From Desulfobacterales bacterium (GTDB taxonomy: Bacteria; Desulfobacterota; Desulfobacteria; Desulfobacterales; UBA2174_A), in assembly GCA_025454075.1 (NCBI GenBank), contig JALOPD010000004.1, positions 1-44,375 of the forward strand: a DNA stretch of 44,375 bases. Reading direction: 5' to 3'. Each line of letters opens with the position of its first letter. Position 1 is the first letter of the stretch. The position numbers and the translations under genes are program-made. Positions 41,729-44,375 of this stretch are shown here, one piece after another. The notes under the pieces were generated by a model. That model was not told the origin of the DNA, did not search any database, and worked only from the letters and a program-made list of their open reading frames with translations.

Positions 41729-42061
41729 CTACTGCTTCTTTACGTCATCGGGATTGAACTTGGTTTTGTTCTGCGCGGCCTTGCCCTTTTCCTTGACAGC
41801 TTTTTCCTTGGCGCCTTTTTCTTTCTCGACTTTTTCCTTTGCCGCTTTCTCCTTGTCACCCTTTTCCTTGACGGCCTTTTCTTTCTCCGCCTTCACTTTG
41901 TCGGCATTCGGCTTAGCAGTGGGTTTGGCGTCGCCCCTGTTGAACGTTGCATTGTCGCCGGCCTTCTCCTGCGCTGTCGTCGAAGGATTCTGAGCAAACG
42001 ACGGACCGGATACAGCCAAAACAAAACTCATCGCAACAAAGACAACGAGAATTTTCTTCAT
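41729..42061 (-). CDS. Exported Lys/Glu/Ala-repeat protein
   Basis: A 110-residue protein with a clear signal peptide (KKILVVFVAMSFVLAVSGPSFA, cleavage near 24). Residues 54-97 are built almost only of Lys, Glu, Ala, Gly and Val in a repeating KEK-x-x pattern (KVKAEKEKAVKEKGDKEK and so on), predicting one long, highly charged helix. The internal ATG 42061 is chosen because it begins the signal peptide and has GGGAA upstream; the frame before it is not protein-like. It ends in TAG. Function unknown; such helices can bind nucleic acid, polyanions or the cell envelope. Confidence 0.75.
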   Translation of the reverse strand: MKKILVVFVAMSFVLAVSGPSFAQNPSTTAQEKAGDNATFNRGDAKPTAKPNADKVKAEKEKAVKEKGDKEKAAKEKVEKEKGAKEKAVKEKGKAAQNKTKFNPDDVKKQ

Positions 42062-42409
42062 TTTGGATTCCCTTTCGCTGTTTGAGGTTTTTAAGCGGTT
42101 TCGATATAAAAAACCAATTTTTAAATGTAAGCCCCCTGAGCATCCTTTACAAGCCGTGCCCTGAATGGTCGGTGCACGCTGCACCGAATGGCCAACCAGG
42201 CCGAAACCAAACGCCATAACCGGTTCCATTGCCGCCAGGCCGAAAAAGAGCCCGCATTGAATGTACCTGCAATTAGACGGGACAACGGGCAGAAGGGTTT
42301 ACATCGGTTGAGGAGAGTGCATGGAGCCGTTGAAGGAGAAAAACAGGCCATCGCGAATGCATGGAGTTGCCGGCTTTTCACCAAAAGTTCACCTTTTTCC
42401 ATGATTTTT
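42062..42409. other. Intergenic region, no gene recognised
   Basis: About 350 bases between the repeat protein and the ATPase fragment. It contains a small perfect hairpin, TCGGTGCA and TGCACCGA around CGC (42169-42187). Frames through it are shadows without protein features. Confidence 0.5.
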
Positions 42410-42700
42410 TCATTCCGCATCCGGCGGCGCGAGCAGCCAGACATAGGCCGGCTGGGCCAGCACGCCCGCCAGGACCTCGCGGGGCAACCCGTCCCGGGTA
42501 AGCGTCAGCAGACGCTTCTGCGCCTGCGGGAACGCCCGGCCCTCCTCCATGCTGAAGGGATGGATCACCACCTCCCTGGCCCGGCCACGCAGGGAGGTCA
42601 CGATCTCCCGGGAAAGCAGGGCCGCCGAGGAGCCTGTTATAAAAATCTCCACATTGACAATAATCAAGCTCCATTTGACACCGTTCTTCTTAAAGAGTGC
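42410..42700 (-). pseudogene. Fragment of a DUF4143-type AAA ATPase
   Basis: The readable part contains IFITGSSAALLSREIVTSLRGR followed by VVIHPFSMEE, the sensor region of the large ATP-binding protein family with a C-terminal DUF4143 domain. The Walker A and B parts, which should precede it, are missing. So is most of the roughly 250 residues that should follow, since the frame stops about 45 residues later. The frame is open upstream to 42886, but that sequence has no family features. This is a decayed gene, common in accessory regions. Confidence 0.6.
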
Positions 42701-42877
42701 CCTCAGTCTGTTGACTCCCATTGTAATTAACGGTAAGCATGCGTTATTCAATTCTCTTTCAGAACCGAATTCCCATAAAAACAGCTCCAACTTTGGGAAA
42801 GGTTGTTGTCGACGACAAACTCCCGAGCCACGATTTACCGGAACAAGATTGGCATTGAACCTTGAAGGAGCATTATC

Positions 42878-43252
42878 ATGACTCAAAAGCCTCGGATTCT
42901 CCTGGTAGATGACAGTGAAGCAACCATCGAGGGGTTAAAGAGCTTTCTGGATCAGAAGTACGAGGTCTTCACTGCTTGCAATGGGCTCGAATGCCTGAGG
43001 GTGTTTGAGGGAAATGAAGGACAGCCCGACCTCGTCATCACTGATTTGGTGATGCCTCTGATCAGTGGTGTCGGTTTGATCTCTCTCCTGAAGAAACAAT
43101 CCCCCGGAACTCCCATCATTGCAATGACCGGATGGGGAAAAGAGCCCAGTGAATTGGCAAAGGAAGCAAAGGCTGACAAGATCCTGATGAAACCGTTTGA
43201 CCTCGAGGATCTTGATCAATCAGTATCAAAGCTTCTGTCGGCAAAACGGTAA
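42878..43252 (+). CDS. Single-domain response regulator (CheY-like receiver)
   Basis: A 124-residue receiver domain without an output domain. The acidic pocket is ILLVDDSE (Asp11-Asp12), the phosphorylation site is Asp55 in DLVITDLVMP, the switch Thr is in IIAMTGWG near 87, and the conserved lysine is in KILMKPFD near 106. AAGGAG lies 8 bases before the ATG. No histidine kinase is adjacent, so its partner must be elsewhere. It may work by protein-protein contact, in phosphorelay or in motility. Confidence 0.92.
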   Translation: MTQKPRILLVDDSEATIEGLKSFLDQKYEVFTACNGLECLRVFEGNEGQPDLVITDLVMPLISGVGLISLLKKQSPGTPIIAMTGWGKEPSELAKEAKADKILMKPFDLEDLDQSVSKLLSAKR

Positions 43253-43460
43253 TCCACCTGTTTGTGATAGCTCGGGTCAGTATCTGCATCGAAATTGGAC
43301 CCACCCTCTCATCCCTCTTTCTGAGATCAAACCAACCTTTAAACTCCGGCAACACCATTCTCTTTTCACAGCTGAAAAAAAATCCTCTAAAGTTTCTCCT
43401 CAAAAGACCGATCAATAGAATCCGAAGGGGTCTCACCATATTTACTGGGAGGGGGATACA

Positions 43461-43892
43461 ATGAAAAGGCTGGTTCTTTTGCTGGCAATGGGTCTTTTGG
43501 CCTTTGCTTTCAGCAGCACCTGCCTTGCCGGAGGTGCTGTCAGTGTTCAGTGGGGAGACAGTTCAAAACCTGACTGTAACGATGGCGGGGGCAAGTACAA
43601 AAAGAAAGGTGGTCCCCCACCCCATGCCCCTGCTCATGGGTATCGTGCCAAGCATCAGTACCGGTACTATCCCAGCTGCAACGTCTACCATGACCCGAGC
43701 AGGAACATGTACTTCTACTTGAAGGGGGATGGCTGGGCAGTGGGGGCATCTCTGCCAACCAACTTGCAGTCCAGTCTTGGGGCTTCCGTGAACCTCGACA
43801 TGGATTCGGACAAGCCTTACGAGCACAATGCTGATCACATAAAGCAATACCCCAAAGAAAAGTACAAGCCGGGGAAGGTGGCAAAGTACTGA
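43461..43892 (+). CDS. Exported small protein, unknown
   Basis: A 143-residue protein with a strong signal peptide (RLVLLLAMGLLAFAFSSTCLA, cleavage near 23). The mature part has a Lys/Gly/Pro-rich stretch and then a compact domain with YRYYPSCNVYHDPSRNMYFYLKGDGW and LGASVNLDMDSDKPYEHN. A Tyr-Pro-rich surface of this kind is seen in small envelope proteins of several delta-proteobacteria. GGGAGGGGG precedes the ATG. The function is not known. Confidence 0.8.
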   Translation: MKRLVLLLAMGLLAFAFSSTCLAGGAVSVQWGDSSKPDCNDGGGKYKKKGGPPPHAPAHGYRAKHQYRYYPSCNVYHDPSRNMYFYLKGDGWAVGASLPTNLQSSLGASVNLDMDSDKPYEHNADHIKQYPKEKYKPGKVAKY

Positions 43893-43995
43893 TCCAACCA
43901 CTCAATCTGTATGAGGCATGGGAGTCAGCACGTCGGAGAAGTTCGCTGCGCTTGGTTCTGAGGAGGGGGCAAACAAGACCGGGAACAAAGCGCCC

Positions 43996-44375
43996 TCAGC
44001 GATGCCGCTTCGATTGGGGCGGTTTCTTGCTCGTTTTTACCCCCCGAGCGATGTGGCCACGGACATTTTCTATCTTCCACTGAATGGCCGGGTGGCTGGC
44101 AGCCCGGCGCGCCTCCTCCTGGTCGTCTTGAAATAGCAGGTCCGTTGGCATCTCCCCTTTCTCAACCGCAGCTGTGAAGGCCTCTTCATTCGGAGCCAGC
44201 TCCAACAATCTCTCCACGGCTGCCCAGGCGCTACCGACAAGCCTGGCTGGATCCAACTCGATTCGTTCTTCCTGGCCAAGAACGGAGCGGTAGCGCAGAT
44301 AAAGCTTACGGCCGGCGAAGGCATCGGCAGACTGTTGAACCCGGTAGCCTTGCCGCTTCGCGATTTCAGCGGCTG
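43996..44375 (-). CDS. AbiEii-type nucleotidyltransferase toxin, partial at window edge, probably internally deleted
   Basis: C-terminal part of a gene that enters from beyond 44375. GYRVQQSADAFAGRKLYLRYRSVLGQ followed by RIELD matches the core of AbiEii/AbiGii-type toxins. FTAAVEKGEMPTDLLF and ASHPAIQWKIENVRGH match their C-terminus. The roughly 90-150 residues that usually lie between these parts are reduced to about 15 here, so an internal deletion is likely. The basic tail is KTSKKPPQSKRHR. The antitoxin, if present, would be outside the window. Confidence 0.6.
   Translation of the reverse strand, partial: AAEIAKRQGYRVQQSADAFAGRKLYLRYRSVLGQEERIELDPARLVGSAWAAVERLLELAPNEEAFTAAVEKGEMPTDLLFQDDQEEARRAASHPAIQWKIENVRGHIARGVKTSKKPPQSKRHR

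Noticed and set aside
42878..42886. Extension of the ATPase fragment to a full gene starting at 42886
   Set aside because: Residues before the GSSAALLS part show no ATPase features and overlap the response regulator start; a truncated remnant fits better.
43385..43391. CTCTAAA, a possible tRNA-Pyl anticodon loop
   Set aside because: The flanking bases do not form an anticodon stem, and no acceptor or T-arm could be placed around it.
1..44375. CRISPR arrays, rRNA, other tRNAs, insertion sequences with transposase genes
   Set aside because: No regularly spaced repeats, rRNA segments, recognisable tRNA or transposase motifs were found on reading both strands; a covariance-model search was not possible.

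Overview
The window looks like chromosomal DNA of a high-GC anaerobic or microaerophilic Desulfobacterota-type (former Deltaproteobacteria) organism. The assignment is an inference. It rests on a split bacterial pyrrolysine cassette (pylSc-B-C-D-Sn), an apparent selenoprotein, a TauABC-like importer next to class III aminotransferases, an iron alcohol dehydrogenase and an AprA/FrdA-like flavoprotein, and a CioAB-type bd oxidase. No rRNA or tRNA gene was recognised and there is no CRISPR array.

Layout. (1) 87-836: a SAM methyltransferase of the ArsM-like type. An in-frame UGA replaces a family cysteine and is followed at once by a bSECIS-like hairpin, so it is probably a selenoprotein. (2) 858-5323, minus strand: the pyrrolysine biosynthesis and charging genes pylSc, pylB, pylC, pylD, pylSn. 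No pylT and no methylamine methyltransferase are visible. (3) 5324-5937: a divergent regulatory region. (4) 5938-20584, plus strand: a catabolic locus made of a HutC-type GntR regulator, a class III aminotransferase, a heteromeric TauABC-like importer (two ATPases, one binding protein, two permeases), a second class III aminotransferase, an AprA/FrdA-like flavoprotein, a GltD-like FAD/4Fe-4S protein, an iron alcohol dehydrogenase, a FadR-type GntR regulator and acetate kinase. The simplest reading is uptake and transamination of an omega-amino compound such as taurine, with the aldehyde reduced or oxidised, electrons passed through the two flavoproteins, and acetyl-phosphate drained by AckA. 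No known C-S cleaving enzyme (Xsc or IslA) is in the window. (5) 20601-27628: a DUF1537 kinase, a ParA / ribbon-helix-helix / Gre-like overlapping operon, a DUF401 permease and a large ADP-forming acyl-CoA synthetase with beta-alpha domain order.

(6) 27890-29722: a MoaD/ThiS-like protein, a 118-bp element with 14-bp inverted repeats, an ORF remnant, a bacterial lipocalin and a small helical protein. (7) 29870-36240, minus strand: one tightly packed probable operon encoding the CioAB-like quinol oxidase with a 39-residue DUF2474-like small subunit, followed by a chalcone-isomerase-like protein, a GPH transporter, a DUF1295 membrane protein and a cyclopropane-fatty-acid-synthase-like methyltransferase. 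This links a stress-tolerant oxidase to membrane lipid modification. (8) 36422-41654: a small unknown protein, a TraB/TIKI-like protein, a 993-residue trypsin-like protease fused to a von Willebrand A domain, and WrbA. (9) 41729-44375: an accessory, more AT-rich end with a Lys/Glu-repeat exported protein, a truncated DUF4143-type ATPase, a single-domain response regulator, an exported unknown protein and an apparently deleted AbiEii-type toxin gene running off the edge.

The most notable signals are three. First, machinery for both recoded stop codons lies within 6 kb: UGA as Sec in use, and UAG as Pyl in machinery only, while at least six genes here still end in TAG. Second, the ABC importer has complementary motif defects in its two ATPases, predicting one active and one degenerate ATP site. 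Third, there is the trypsin-vWA fusion. All functional calls are from reading the sequence; no database search was run.
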